64,000 nt of DNA from Pochonia chlamydosporia 170 (GCF_001653235.2 NC_035792.1:1736001-1800000); one strand, 5' to 3'. Shown: positions 11,141 to 23,700, counted from the stretch's first letter. Numbers and translations: made by a program. Notes: a model not told the origin generated them from the sequence alone.

Positions 11141-11778
11141 CGTGGTGGTCGGCCGTTTGTTGAAAAGCTTGCTTCAGATTGCGACAGAGCAGCCGATCGT
11201 CGATGGCCAAGAAAGCTTCAAACTCTACGGCACCGGCCACCCGAACACGTAGTCATGTGATCTGCTAAAAATGGGTGCCAAAAAAAAAAGTTGGCAGCAA
11301 CGGTCGCATGTTGCTAGCGGGACCATCAGGTGATGATAAGATGAAAGTGTCCAATAAGATTGGCGGCCCCCCACCTGAACAAAGGCTGAATTCCAGTGAC
11401 ATCACGAACCCTCTACAAGCTTCTGGTGGCTTCTGGGTAGCTTCCAGGCGATCCGGGCAGCTTCGAGCTGTAACCGGATTTATCTCCAACTTCAAAGAGC
11501 TTTTCCTCCGTCCCTCGCATGGCTCCACCATCAGTTCCGTGATTTAATTGTTCTTTCTCAGCTGTTGAGATTGAACTTCTCTTCTTTACTTTTCTCCGCA
11601 TACACACAACACATTTTTGTGATACCCTTGGCCCACGCTACCTGGTGCCTTACTATTCTATGCCTTGCCGCGGATAGAGGAAGCCTCAAAAAGCTGAGCT
11701 TCTCACGATAGCACCCCGCACACTTTTTGTCACCATTACACACAAAGTCGTCACCCCACTACCTCATACCAATTCACG
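11141..11778. promoter_or_regulatory. Shared divergent promoter of mhr1 and the Hsp104 gene
   Basis: A 638 bp interval between the start codons of two divergent genes. It holds an A11 tract (11280-11290), a series of TTC/GAA units between 11388 and 11464 that resembles a heat-shock element array, and a pyrimidine-rich leader just before the Hsp104 start. A bidirectional promoter is possible but cannot be shown from sequence. Confidence 0.5.
11388..11464 (+). promoter_or_regulatory. Candidate step-type heat-shock element array
   Basis: TTC triplets fall at 11421, 11431, 11442 and 11462, that is with steps of 10, 11 and 20 bp, all on one face of the helix. GAA-TTC occurs at 11388-11393 and GAA at 11406. 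Hsf1 recognises TTC/GAA units, and 10 bp TTC steps are a known non-canonical (step) arrangement. The position, about 315-390 bp before an Hsp104-type gene, fits. It is weaker than a perfect alternating HSE. Confidence 0.35.
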
Positions 11779-14559
11779 ATGACTTCCCGAATGGACTTTA
11801 CAGACCGGGCCCAAAAGGCGGTTGAAGATGCTATGAACCTGGCTGAGCAGTATGGACATTCACAGCTTGTTCCAGTCCATCTTGCAGTCGCACTTTTGGA
11901 ACCCCCGATCGACCTCTCCAAGGACCAGCAAAATGGCCCTCAAAATACCACAGTCACACTCTTCCGACAAGTCATCGAGAGGGCTCATGGTGACCCTCAA
12001 CTCTTCGACCGCGCTTTGAAGAAGACATTAGTCCGACTTCCGAGCCAAGATCCCCCGCCAGAGCAAGTCTCTTTAGCGCCTTCCTTTCATGCTGTCTTAA
12101 GGAAAGCCATGGAATTGCAGAAGGTCCAAAAGGACTCGTACATTGGCGTGGATCATTTGATCAATGCTCTGGCCGATGACACCTCAATGCAGGCACCATT
12201 GAAAGAAGCCAGCATCCCAAAACCCAAATTGGTTCAAGACGCCGTCCAAGCCATCCGAGGCACAAAACGAGTTGACAGCAAGACCGCCGACACTGAACAA
12301 GAGAATGAGAATTTGGCAAAATTCACCATCGACATGACTGCCATGGCTAGGGACAAGAAAATCGACCCCGTCATTGGCCGTGAAGAAGAGATTCGTCGCG
12401 TCATCAGAATTTTGTCCAGACGCACAAAGAACAATCCGGTGCTCATCGGAGAACCTGGTGTTGGCAAGACTACCGTTGTGGAAGGTCTAGCTCAGCGTAT
12501 TGTCAACCGAGATGTTCCTGACAACCTGAAACACTGCAAGTTGTTGTCTCTCGATGTTGGTGCGCTTGTTGCCGGCAGCAAGTTCCGTGGTGAATTCGAA
12601 GAACGAATGAAGGGAGTCTTGAAGGAGATTGAAGACTCCAAGGAGATGATTGTACTTTTTGTTGATGAAATCCACTTGCTCATGGGAGCTGGCTCTTCCG
12701 GTGAAGGTGGTATGGACGCCGCCAACTTGCTGAAGCCAATGCTTGCAAGAGGACAACTTCATTGCATTGGTGCCACGACTCTGGCCGAATATCGCAAATA
12801 CGTCGAGAAGGACGCTGCCTTTGAACGACGATTCCAACAAGTCATTGTCAAGGAACCCTCCATTACGGAGACAGTTTCCATCTTGCGAGGTTTGAAGGAA
12901 AGATATGACAGACACCATCGCGTCACTATTCTTGATAGCGCTCTGGTTGCCGCTGCCAACCTCGCGGCCCGATACCTTACTTCCCGGCGGATGCCAGACT
13001 CCGCCATCGACCTTGTCGACGAGGCCGCCGCAGCTGTTCGCGTGGCTCGCGAGTCCCAGCCCGAGGTTATCGACTCCCTTGAGCGCAAGCTCAGGCAGTT
13101 GATGATTGAAATCGCTGCCTTGGAAAAGGAAAAGGACGAAGCATCTCAAGTTCGTCTTCAACAGGCCAAGAAGGATGCCAAGAATGTTGAAGAGGAGCTC
13201 GAGCCCCTCCGAATGAAATACAAGAACGAAATCAAGCGAGGCGAGGAGATCCACCAAGCCAAGGTCAAGCTCGATGAGCTGGAGAAACGTTTGGAGGATG
13301 CTACAAATATGGGAGATATGGCAAAGGCTGCTGATCTTCAGTATGGAGCCATTCCTGATCTGCAAATGGTCATCAAGGAGCTTGAAGTGCGCAAGGCTGC
13401 CGCCGATGCCGCCCTCAATGCCGAAGATGGTGACCCTGGAACATCCATGGTCACGGACATTGTCACTGCCGACCATATCAACGAGATTGTGGCACGCTGG
13501 ACCGGCATCCCTGTTACTCGCCTTCGCACTTCTGAGAAGGAGAAGCTCATCAACATGGAGAAGGTGCTCGGAAAGGTCGTTGTTGGTCAAAGGGAGGCAG
13601 TCCAATCCGTTGCCAACGCTATTCGTTTGCAGCGATCTGGACTTGCCAACCCGAACCAACCTCCCAGCTTCCTGTTCTGTGGTCCGTCTGGTACTGGTAA
13701 AACACTTCTCACCAAGGCCCTTGCCGAGTTTCTCTTTGACGATCCCAAATCAATGATTCGATTTGACATGTCAGAGTACCAAGAGCGACATGCACTCAGC
13801 CGTATGATTGGTGCTCCCCCCGGATATGTCGGTCATGACTCTGGTGGTCAACTTACAGAAGCTTTACGAAGAAAGCCCTTCTCCATCCTTCTCTTTGACG
13901 AAGTTGAGAAAGCTGCCAAAGAGATTCTTACTGTGCTTCTTCAACTCATGGATGACGGAAGAATCACTGATGGTCAAGGCAGAGTTGTTGACGCCAAGAA
14001 CTGCATTGTGGTCATGACTTCGAACCTGGGCGCCGAGTATCTCACTCGCCCAGGCACCAAAGAAGGCAGGGTTGACACACCAACCCGCGAACTGGTCATG
14101 AGCGCACTGCGCAACTACTTCCTGCCAGAGTTCTTGAACAGAATCAACTCAGTCGTCATTTTCAACAGACTTACACGCAAGGAGATTCGCAAGATTGTCG
14201 ATCTCCGCATCGGCGAAATACAGAAGCGTCTGGAGGATAATGGGCGCAAGGTCAGGATTGACGTCTCAGACGAAGCCAAGGATCACCTCGGCAACGCTGG
14301 CTACTCACCTGCCTATGGCGCTCGTCCTCTTGCTCGCCTCATCGAGAAGGAAGTTTTGAACAAGCTGGCCATTCTCATTCTCCGCAACAACATTCGCGAC
14401 GGTGAAATTGCAAGGGTGGAGCTAGTTGACGACAAGATCACCGTTTTGTCGAATCATCCCGATAGCGAGATGACCGACGACGATGATATGTTGGATGATG
14501 AGGACGACGCCGTTGACGAGCTGGTTGGCGATGACATGGATGAGGATATTTACGATTAA
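11779..14559 (+). CDS. hsp98: Hsp104/ClpB-family AAA+ protein disaggregase
   Basis: Cytosolic hexameric disaggregase that threads aggregated proteins with Hsp70/Hsp40 help; the orthologue is Hsp104 in yeast and Hsp98 in Neurospora. A single uninterrupted exon gives 926 aa, the normal family length; lack of introns is common in heat-shock genes. An N-terminal Clp repeat domain (about 1-160) is followed by NBD1 with Walker A GEPGVGKT (224-231) and Walker B VLFVDEIH (292-299), a charged coiled-coil middle domain (about 415-545), and NBD2 with Walker A GPSGTGKT (635-642) and Walker [11 protein letters not shown] (about 702-711). The tail is very acidic ([15 protein letters not shown] region), as in cytosolic rather than mitochondrial (Hsp78) members, and there is no presequence. 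Likely heat-induced through Hsf1 sites upstream. Shorter open frames on the opposite strand are shadows. Confidence 0.97.
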   Translation: MTSRMDFTDRAQKAVEDAMNLAEQYGHSQLVPVHLAVALLEPPIDLSKDQQNGPQNTTVTLFRQVIERAHGDPQLFDRALKKTLVRLPSQDPPPEQVSLAPSFHAVLRKAMELQKVQKDSYIGVDHLINALADDTSMQAPLKEASIPKPKLVQDAVQAIRGTKRVDSKTADTEQENENLAKFTIDMTAMARDKKIDPVIGREEEIRRVIRILSRRTKNNPVLIGEPGVGKTTVVEGLAQRIVNRDVPDNLKHCKLLSLDVGALVAGSKFRGEFEERMKGVLKEIEDSKEMIVLFVDEIHLLMGAGSSGEGGMDAANLLKPMLARGQLHCIGATTLAEYRKYVEKDAAFERRFQQVIVKEPSITETVSILRGLKERYDRHHRVTILDSALVAAANLAARYLTSRRMPDSAIDLVDEAAAAVRVARESQPEVIDSLERKLRQLMIEIAALEKEKDEASQVRLQQAKKDAKNVEEELEPLRMKYKNEIKRGEEIHQAKVKLDELEKRLEDATNMGDMAKAADLQYGAIPDLQMVIKELEVRKAAADAALNAEDGDPGTSMVTDIVTADHINEIVARWTGIPVTRLRTSEKEKLINMEKVLGKVVVGQREAVQSVANAIRLQRSGLANPNQPPSFLFCGPSGTGKTLLTKALAEFLFDDPKSMIRFDMSEYQERHALSRMIGAPPGYVGHDSGGQLTEALRRKPFSILLFDEVEKAAKEILTVLLQLMDDGRITDGQGRVVDAKNCIVVMTSNLGAEYLTRPGTKEGRVDTPTRELVMSALRNYFLPEFLNRINSVVIFNRLTRKEIRKIVDLRIGEIQKRLEDNGRKVRIDVSDEAKDHLGNAGYSPAYGARPLARLIEKEVLNKLAILILRNNIRDGEIARVELVDDKITVLSNHPDSEMTDDDDMLDDEDDAVDELVGDDMDEDIYD

Positions 14560-14834
14560 TTGAAGAATAAGAGTGGGAAATTGCATTGTCATGTTGTGTC
14601 TTTCAAATATTGCAGGCGTTTAGGAATTAGGTATTACGGAAAGGCATGGCGTTTCAAAAAAAATGAAACTTTGCCCATGGTGACAATAGAAATTGTAGAC
14701 TCATAATAAATTAAGGTCTATTTAACATCAGATATGCATTAATTCATCCTCCTCGTGTCCCATCTTGTGATTGTAGCAGTAAATAGCAAGTACTATATAC
14801 ATGGTATATATATAAACTATACAACATTTTCCAT
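14560..14834. other. Convergent 3' spacer between the Hsp104 gene and a Zn2Cys6 gene
   Basis: This AT-rich 275 bp spacer separates two converging genes and includes a TATATATA-like stretch around 14795-14815. It should contain both polyadenylation regions. Confidence 0.5.
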
Positions 14835-17288
14835 TCAAGGTAATCCCAGTAACACAGTGTCGTCGCTTACCCATCCAAAGTCATCCATGAACATGGACCA
14901 ATCTACATCTTGAATAGGGTCCGACGACAGGTTCCCAGGTTGAGCCTGGCCATTATTAGGCTGTACATTGGCAGTATTTTTATCGCTTGCACTTCGTCCC
15001 TCTGTACACAAGTTTAGTAATCTTGATAGTTTCCCAGCGAGGTAGGACTTACGCATCAGCTCCAGCGCCTTATTTACTCTATCCGTACTATTCTGGGCAT
15101 CTCTCAGCGCGGTACGAAACTTATTCAAACACCAGAACGTGACGCCTGCAGAGGACCGATCCGGTCGCGCACCTGGCGCCCCGCCAAAACTAGGCGCCAA
15201 GTTACGAATACTCCAAAAGGTTTCCATGATGATGCTAGCCCGGTGAGCGAGGTCCGCGTCGCGCACGGAGGCGCGGAGCACGACGCCGCAGGCCTGTTGG
15301 ACGAGGAGGTGGGCGTCTGGCTCGGTCATGCCGGGGGAGCAGTCGGAGTGGAGGATGGAGATGATGATGCATGCGGCGTCGACGTTTGTGCGGATAGCCC
15401 ACTGGGGGCAGTGGGTGAGGAACTGGATGCGGGTTTCGAGGTCGAGGCTGTGGGCGACGATGGAGCGTGCCGTGTTGAAGACGCGGACGGCGTGGGATTT
15501 TATGGATGGGACGGTGGTGTTGGGCGGGGATATGAAGTAGCATAGTTGGATTTCGAGCTGTGCTGCTAGCAGGCAGAAGCGGGATATATCTGGTGGGATT
15601 AGTGGTGAGGATGATGGAGGAAGGGAGGATGTATACCTGAGTCGTATTTGTTGATGAGGGGTTTGAGGGACTCGAATTCCGTTTCCCACATGGCTACTTC
15701 GGATTCGTGGACGCCGCCGTGGGCTGTGATTTGGGTGAACATGCTTGTGTGGAAGCGGTTGAGGAAGCGTTGCACGTCGTGTAGGATTATGAGGTCTATC
15801 CATTGGGGGGAGTCGAGGCTGGCTTTGGCTTTGAAGTCGCTGTGTTGTATTGATGGTGGTGGAATGCCAATGCCTGCGGAGGTTCTGTGATTGAGTTAGA
15901 TGTGCTTGGTGGTGGGCTTAGAGGAGTTGAGGATGCTTACCGTTGTGACAACATACAACATGCTAGCCATGTAGAACCGGCTTCTTCGTCTGTAGCATGG
16001 AAATTCTGACGCAAGCCAACCAGGAACTGGGGGTTCGTCCCCTGGCCTGTATGACAACCTAGTCCTAAGGCTGTGGTGGTTGCCATGCCGGCGAAAGTTG
16101 GTGATGGATCTGCAACGAACCGGATGTTGGGCATCGGCCAGGTACACATGATCAAGAGGGCATGCACGGCATCGAAATCTAATGCCGGCGCTGATGACAT
16201 TGTCCATATATTCTTTTCCAGGTGGTCTGTCAACAGGGGGAAGAGCGAGCGGTCTCTGGCATACCGTCGACAGGCGACGTATATGATGAGCCAGAAGAGC
16301 GTTTGGTTCGCCTCATAGCACTCGTCTGGGTCCTTTTTTCGTAGGACCGGGATGTATCTATGAAAGTGTTGTAGGTATCTAAATAAAATGTAAGCATATG
16401 GAAGCCGGTTGAGGTTATGCGTCTTGTCGCGTGACTTACTTTGCAAAGTACCAGTCGATATCCTCCCCAGACACAATGTGGTTTCCGAGAATACGAGCCT
16501 CCGTGGGACCAGTCTTCAACCGCCGCTCGGAGCTTTGCGCCGACCGTCCTTGACTGGTGGATGATTCTGGTTGAGGTGTTGGCACCTGCGATGTAGTTGT
16601 GATGATACCGGCTGCGGATCCGGTTCGTTGGTCCGGAAGTGCTGGGATGGCAGCACGCGGGCTTGGCGGCGTCCATACGGATTGGGACCCATTGGCTGCA
16701 GGCTGGACGACTTGCTTGATGCTTTTCAACTCCTGTTCAAGTTGTTCTAGTTTGCTGTTTTGGTCGATGAGTCAGTGTGATGTCACTCCATGGGTGGGAG
16801 CTTGGGCGGAGTGGGTGTGTCTCAGAGGGCGGTGCAGAAGCTTAAATCAACGTGCAGTGAGGAAAAAAGGCTTGTCATTGCAATTGAGAATGAAATAAGT
16901 TGATGAAAAAGTTAGTTGACTGTACCTTCTTTTGGTGACTCTCTTGTGAGACTTGTCCACCACGCATGAGATTTGGAGTTTGGCACATCGTTGACAGGGT
17001 TGTCCGGGAATATGACTCGCTCTGCATCGCACCTTTACACGACCACGAGTCACAATGTTAGCCAGTCCATCACGGTGTATTGTGTAAACAATTGCAAGGA
17101 CAATTCCTCTCTATCGGGTAAAATGACCGTCAAAGGTAGTATAAAAATGCATTAGAGACTTATCTCACTTTGGAGTTGCGGCAATTGACGCACGCTACAT
17201 TACGTCTGGTCCGATCATCGTTGGAATTGCCATTCCCATGGCCGGGTGTTGAAGCAGACGCATCCACCGAAGGTGGCGTAGGCGACAT
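14835..17288 (-). CDS. Zn2Cys6 transcription factor, PriB/LEU3-like
   Basis: Nuclear DNA-binding regulator; target genes unknown. Seven exons on the minus strand: 17288-17169, 17032-16926, 16754-16440, 16378-15941, 15884-15637, 15589-15053, 15001-14835; 643 aa, frame kept at every junction. The zinc cluster is split by the first intron: cysteines at about residues 33, 36, 43, 53, 56 and 63 (C-x2-C-x6-C-x9-C-x2-C-x6-C). KLEQLEQELKSIKQ follows as a short dimerisation coiled coil, then a Ser/Thr/Pro-rich linker. The fungal middle homology region begins at YLQHFHRYIPVLRKKDPDEC and contains the RRYARDRSLFP and STDEEA-like blocks typical of the PriB/LEU3 group. The last intron is 51 nt and in frame, so an unspliced reading would also stay open; its CTAAAC branch point and good splice sites argue for splicing. 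The true N-terminus may extend upstream. Confidence 0.88.
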
Positions 17289-18136
17289 TCTCACTCCGCA
17301 TAGGTATCCGATTGGTCTGCGTCGTTTTCGCCTTTTTGAATTCTGTTCAAGAAAAATTGAAGTCGTCAATGCCAATTCGTCTCAGAGGTTTTGGTTCAAA
17401 AATAATCGGAAATCATAGATGCGGGCTGTTGTTGAGCCAGACGGAGTGACATGGCGCGCGGCCGCCCCTCTCCTCCAATTTGGACTTGTCGTGCAGAACG
17501 AAGGGTGTGTGTGGGAGGAAGAATGCGAAAGGACAAATAAAAGAAAAGCAACAGTAAGCTGCCGTATTAGCTCCCTTGCTTTTCCTATTCCTCGCAAGCT
17601 TGTATTTCTTGGTTGGGTCTGGTAGGATTATTTTTCACAAGAGTCAGAACATTGAAAACACTACTGGCTTTATCGCCGCTAAACCCGGCTGGACGATTGA
17701 CTTAAGCTTACGAGTCCTCTCAGTCACGTGGATCTCTCCGCAAACGCTGCCCTTGAACCCTTCAACCCTTCAACCTTGCCAGGCGACGGACCGACATCAT
17801 TGACCTCTGGTCTGTCTGGTCTTGCTTGGGGACTCCACCTTTTGATGTTGAATGTGCCTCGTCCGTGGCATGCGATGCACCAGGACCGTTATTCATTTGG
17901 CATGCTGGCGCTTTACCTCAACACTAATAAACGGACGCTTCTTTTGTAACGGGCATCACAACCCATCAGCTTATATCTACAGGTGCCTTTCCTTCATGAC
18001 TCCTGCTCAACTTCTACATTCAAATTGTTGCCTTCAATTATCTTTACCATACAATCCATGCAATCCATACAATCGCTTTCTAACCCTATTCCGAATGATT
18101 TCCGATTTGTTTCACAAATTTATACATTGACCACCC
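17289..18136. other. Zn2Cys6 gene upstream region and pbn1 3' flank
   Basis: The part next to 17288 stays open in frame upstream of the chosen ATG for about 31 codons, without another ATG, and includes a KRRKRRR-coding stretch directly after a polypyrimidine-ACAG sequence that looks like a 3' splice site (17343-17345 on the minus strand). A minus-strand ATG at about 17450 opens a frame of only 18 codons and would act as an upstream ORF. The rest is plain spacer. Confidence 0.4.
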
Positions 18137-19747
18137 TTAATTGTTCTTCTTGCTCTCCTTCTGCTCCTCATTGCTCAAATTACCTCCATACCCAGATACC
18201 GCAAAAACCGCCGCCAACTTCCACAACACCCATGCAAAACCTAGTGCAACAGCTGCAGCCGTTCCAAACCCGACCAACGCAGCGCCATGCTGCTTCAAGA
18301 CTGGCACCGAGATGGGCGTCATGATCCTGGTGCCCGTCGTAGGCTGTGGGGTAGTGTGCCAAAACACTGTATTCTTGCTGAACAACCCATCGTAGCCTAG
18401 CCGACTTCTGTCAAACGGGTTATTGGAGAAGTCGGCATTCGCACTAGACTCGCATGCCCAGAATACTGCCGGATACGGAATCTCAATATCGACGCTACCG
18501 CTCTCAGATGGTTTGAGATACCGTAGATGCAGTGGTACCTCGGCCGTCCATGCCTCCGGCGCATCAGAAGCTGGAGGCGCCAGTTGGAGTAAAACGCTTG
18601 AGCCCCATGACTTTGTGGTATATACCGGTGCCTCCAAGTCGACGGGTAGGCTTGTGTACCTTGAGGCTGTCAGATTCTTCGATGCTAAGAAAAGTTCATC
18701 CGCAAACTGGTATCGGTCCGCAAAGATTGTCCGGGGAAATGTGAAAAATGCATGTAGGCCACACTCATCATCCGTAATAGGCGGCTTATTCGAACTCAAT
18801 TTCAACTGCAGAGTTGGGTGAAGTCCGGTTGGTGTGACAAATTGCGACGAGAACTGAGTATCAACCACACGATGTCGTGATGGGAACCCAAAGAGTGTGC
18901 CTGACGGCTCCTTCCTCTCACCAAGTACGGTAAGTAGGCCAGATACCCCAAATTCATGTGGTTTCTGGTTAGGCGGTGTATCCTTAGAGAAGATGCCCAC
19001 TTCTGTTCGTCTTGTAGAAGAGCCGGGCACACTGATGCTTTGCTCGATGAGTGGGAATAGTGACGAGACCCTCAACGTTTTCAGCGTCGAATCCCATGAA
19101 ATATCCAAGCCAACAGCACTGGATAAGGCCTCCACTCGACTCTTACAAATCGAGTCTTTCTGTGCGCATATCTCTTTAGTAGCAAAGGCGATGAACGCCG
19201 TTAGATTCTCGAGTTCCTGGTAAAATGTGCCAGCTGGAGGGTTAACCATCTGCCCTTCTCCGTGGGTAGTAAATGACTGTGAAGTCAAGTTAGCAATTGG
19301 CGATTCTGAAACATAGATAGCTATAACAAACCTCCGATGCGACACAGTCTATTGAGCCAAAAGCTTGTAGAGTGGTGCATAGTCTCAATATGCAGGTCAG
19401 TAGATGCCCGAATAAGTGGTCACAATCAGCTCGAAAGGCATCACTCACCGGTCATGTTCACCCTTCTTGCTAGAAGGCGTGTAGAATACGTGAATACCAG
19501 GCGGCAGTCGTGACGAAAAAGGCTCGACGGTGTCATAGGTTGATGGACTCGCCCACCGAATGCTCAGATCTCGGTAACCGCTTAGAAGGCTGGCAAGCTC
19601 CGAAGGCAATTCATCGTGACCAATGGTTAGCCTATCCTCTCGGGTCGTCTTTACCGACGGTCCTTGAAGCTCGTTCGTTTTGACTTTTAGAAGCTTTGGG
19701 TCAATATCAGCCCCTTGGGGTTGGACAAATGTGACTCTCTCCTTCAT
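18137..19747 (-). CDS. pbn1: Pbn1/PIG-X-type subunit of GPI mannosyltransferase I
   Basis: ER membrane glycoprotein that partners the Gpi14/PIG-M catalytic subunit, adding the first mannose to GPI anchors. Exons on the minus strand: 19747-19449, 19383-19332, 19276-18137; 496 aa with both introns (65 and 55 nt) in phase. The short second exon encodes LQAFGSIDCVASE, leading to SFTTHGEG. The PIG-X domain occupies the C-terminal half, with HLRYLKPSESG and IPYPAVFWACES as conserved blocks. One transmembrane helix lies near the end (VGFGTAAAVALGFAWVLWKL), and the protein finishes in ESKKNN, a KKxx-type ER-retrieval signal, so a lumenal body with a short cytosolic tail is expected. No N-terminal signal peptide is obvious, as in yeast Pbn1. 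It is divergent from the caspase-like fusion gene. Confidence 0.92.
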
Positions 19748-20777
19748 TGTGACCCAACACGTGTCTCCCTAGATCTAGGCAATGCAAGATCAGGGGTAGA
19801 TCAAAGCTTGGGTACTAAGAAAACAAAAGGCACCAAAAAGGCAGCTTGGAAAACGGACCGAAATAATGAGCAGGAGAAACTTTGAGACTGGCGTACAAGA
19901 ACCGGCGCTACTAGACCGAGATGCAAATCGGTAGATACAGCCGGAATATGTCGTCTGGTCTTGTCTCGTGCTTCGGTGTCGATTTGGAGGCACACTCGTG
20001 GTGGATGGGCAGAGGCACCACGAGGGTACGTGTCTGATTGGCCGGACAGTGGCGAAGTGCCAATTGCTTCCTGGTCGACCCTTCCGCCCCTGTTGTCGAC
20101 CCACAACCCTGGCCAAGCTGCCTGGGTCCGCCACCGTGAGGGAGCTGTAGTAGTGGATGGAAAGCTGCTGAGCCTCTTGCAAGCCCTGGGACGGTTGGAG
20201 CCGCTGACCACTCAGCGTTGTCCCTGGAGTCCCAGTTGCCGTCTCCGAGCCATGCCTGGCATCAAATGCAAAGTGCCTCGACAGCCAGTGCTCCAAGGTA
20301 GGAGCTCTCGGTCACTGTGGCCTGCCCACGGGTTCCAGGGACTCTGATGACCCCGCCAATCAGTGTACCACCAGTGGTATCTGCGACCCAGTCTCCCCAG
20401 TACTCTCTAGCGATCAGCCTCTTTGGGTGACCGGGCAGTTTGATGGTCTAACCGCTTTGGGGACCGAAGATGGTTTGACGACATGTCTATCTTGACCGCA
20501 GCGGCACTTCTGGGAACAGCCCACGATTTGTATTTCTTTTCCGCAAGCCATCTTGCAGATCCAACTTTTGCAAATCCTCTGATTCCAAGTGCCCACGCGA
20601 CTATGGACAGACGGCGTTCACAATGATCATGCGTCGTCATCGAAGCATCCCTCTGCCTCGATAGCACCTAGTTCTGTCACTTCACCAACTGCTCGAGTAT
20701 TCAGCGCGTACCTTGCAGCGTAACAAGATACATATTGAAACCGACGACGAAGAGATCGCAACAACAAGAAGAGCAAT
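19748..20777. other. Divergent upstream region of pbn1 and the caspase-like fusion gene
   Basis: A 1.03 kb interval between two divergent starts. No repeats, TATA box or known operator stood out and no coding frame is convincing. It must contain both promoters, the pbn1 one near 19748 and the other near 20700. Confidence 0.5.
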
Positions 20778-23700
20778 ATGGGGGATCAGCAGCCATATTA
20801 TACCATCCGCTCTCGGAGACCTGCGGATGGGAATGGAACCCTACAAGGAGAAAGACCCGTATGTCCCTTACCTGCTCCCAAGGAGCTGACAGCTGCGATA
20901 CTGACTCTACATCTTACGTCAAGGCTATCAACGGAGTTGGTGAAGGGTTCGCTAGGTCAGCGACTCACGACATCAGCCGCACCAACTTCCACGTGAAGCA
21001 CATTGGCGCTTTTGCTCGGAGACTCGAGGATGTTTGTTCACCACCTACCACATTCCCAAGCCGCATAAACACTAACAGTAGCTGTAGTCGGCGACCCGGG
21101 CATTTCCAAATAGAGGCCGCACTTCACAGAGATACAAAAAGGTCCAAGCCCTGCTTTTGCACTGGGGATCCGATGACCTCTTTGTCCTCCCAGAACTAGA
21201 GGACCTTGAAAGGTGTTTGCGGGAAGACTATACCTTTGGAACTGACATATTTGCCATACCATCAGAAAACTCACATTTGGAGTTGATGATGCGGGTCGGT
21301 CAACTGATCAAAGAATATGAATCACAAGATACCCTTTTCTTAATTTACTATGGTGGGCATGCCCGGATCGACGAATCAAGGCAAAGTACTTGGTGCGCGT
21401 ATGTACTACCGTGAATACAATTGACTTACTCTCACTCAAATACTAACCCCTACTATTTTAGGACCCGAGATCCCGAGAGCCCTTGGCTACAGTAAGTATA
21501 CGTAAACCCTTGTGGCTTCTTCCTGCCCGCTAACGCACCCAAGGTGGTCTGCCATTCAGACATTACTTGAGCGTTCCAAGTCAGACGTTCTTATCCTCCT
21601 GGATTGTTGCGCAGGGGCCGCCAGCGCTACCTTCCCCAATGGCAACAGCATCACAGAGACGATTTCGGCTTCAAGTTGGGACGCCATCGCCCCAGATCCT
21701 GGCCGATACTCATTCACCAACGCCCTGATAGAGGTCCTGCAAGAATGGCGGTTACGAAGTTTCTCAGCTGCCATGCTTCATGCTGAGGTATTAGCCCGAC
21801 TCAAACATCCCCGCCCCATCACAATCAACGGAAAGCATTTCGAGGCCCGATCTACTCCTGTTCATTTCATGATGACGGCGAATCATAAAGCCCCGAGCAT
21901 TGAGATGACGAGGCTGCTGCCACCTGAGAAAGTCCCGGACGCGACAACGTCTCATGCTGCGCCGCCATTACTAACAGGGCGAGCTGCGGACCCAGGGGAT
22001 CCTATTGCCACTGGACTTGCCGCAAGCGAACCGAATGAGGATTCACCGCACGTAATGATATCTTTGGCATTGGAAGATGACCAGCGTCTCGACATTAATG
22101 CCTGGGAACAGTGGCTAAATGCATTCCCTGCAATGGCAAAATACGTCAAGGTACAAGGCGTATTCAAGAGCCATTCCACGATGATGTTGCTCTCCTTACC
22201 CGTAATGGTCTGGGATCTTTTGCCTGAGGATCCCGCAGTCTCATTCGTTGCCTTCATTCGTTCCAATAATTTAGCCATCCAAAGACAGCAACCACCTCAG
22301 CGCACAATAGTCCCCGCTGGCCAACATTCCGGAAGGGAACACATCAGCGATGCAGTATCCTTCGTCACTGGCGTGTCAGGCACAACTTTCGCTGCCACAG
22401 AACATGTATCGCTCCAGTCGCCGTTCAGGGCACCAGCATATGGTTCCTCGTCAAGAGAACCGGCTTACAGCAGCTCGCGCATGGTGTCCGCAAGTCAGCC
22501 CACGACGCCAGGCAGGCCATCGTCCCTGTCATCATCTCCAGGAAGTCTTCAGCGGTCAATGAGACCAGTGGCTTCCACCACATCTCTCAACTCACTACAA
22601 CGACAATCGACAGCCACTTCTGGAGGCGGTAACCCCATGATTTCCCGTCAAATGATTCTGAATCAGCAGCAATCAATGCGAAGAACAACCTTCGGTGACA
22701 ACGTTCCAGAGCCAAAGAAGTTCGCAGCCCATGTAGAGCGGCGACTAGAAGAGTATTATCATGAAGAGCCTTTACCAAATGATGCTCAAAGTGCCTTCCT
22801 GGCGTCCAACTTGGGCATCGAACTCTGGCACCTGGAAGTGTGGTTCCACCATCGCCGAGAAAGGGACTCAATATCCAACAAACTAGCTACGATGAAGCTC
22901 AAAGATGTTGCATATGAAGCCAGCAATGGACCGAGGATGATATTACCTGCAGATTTAAACCGTCTATTAGAGCTTTCCTTGCCAGGAGACGCGTTATTGT
23001 TTGATCTCAGGTCATCAGCCGAATATGAGCGGTCACATATATACGGGGCAATTCACCTTCGCGCACCGAAAAGCTTCCTCCAAGCTGCCCCATTGGATCT
23101 TATTGAGCGCGCTATACCCGACGAACAGGGCAGGAAACACTTATCGCAATGGCCGACAGCCAAGTGTATCGTCTTCTATGGCCGTGGACTAGAATCGCCG
23201 TGGGAATGCCCAGCTGCGGAGCTCATGGACCGAAGGCTGCGAGAACATGGGTGGATGGGACGATGTTTTATTCTGCGAGGTCACTACAGAGAATTTGGTC
23301 AATCTTTTGACAAATATATTGTTGGTGCCAAGATGACTCAGAATGCTAAGGATTGGGTCAGCAGTCAAGCCACAACCCTGACGACAGAGTCTGACAGACA
23401 AATGATTGAGGAGCAGTATTTCTCGTGGCTAGATCATATTGAGAATGAAGATCGGGCACGCCCGTTGTCAACGTCGCCCACCCAAACGCCAGAGCGTTTT
23501 GAAGCGTTTGAGACGCAGGAAAAGGAGCTAGAGGCGGAGTTTAAAGCTCGCTGCGGGGCTTTATTCAGTAAGGCAATGGATATTCAGTTAACCAGCATGG
23601 GCGGCGATGACTTTGAGACGAAAGCGGGCATGGTTGAATATCTTGACCGTGGGTTGGAGAAGATGCGAAGCACGCAGGCTGTTCCATCAGCAACATTTGC

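Noticed and set aside
12487..13659. 390-codon open frame on the strand opposite the Hsp104 gene
   Set aside because: It is the mirror of a highly conserved coding exon; its amino acids match no family and the sense frame explains the sequence fully.
17289..17375. Longer first exon of the PriB/LEU3-like gene starting at 17375
   Set aside because: The codon there is TTG, not ATG; I kept ATG 17288 and recorded the open extension as a finding instead.
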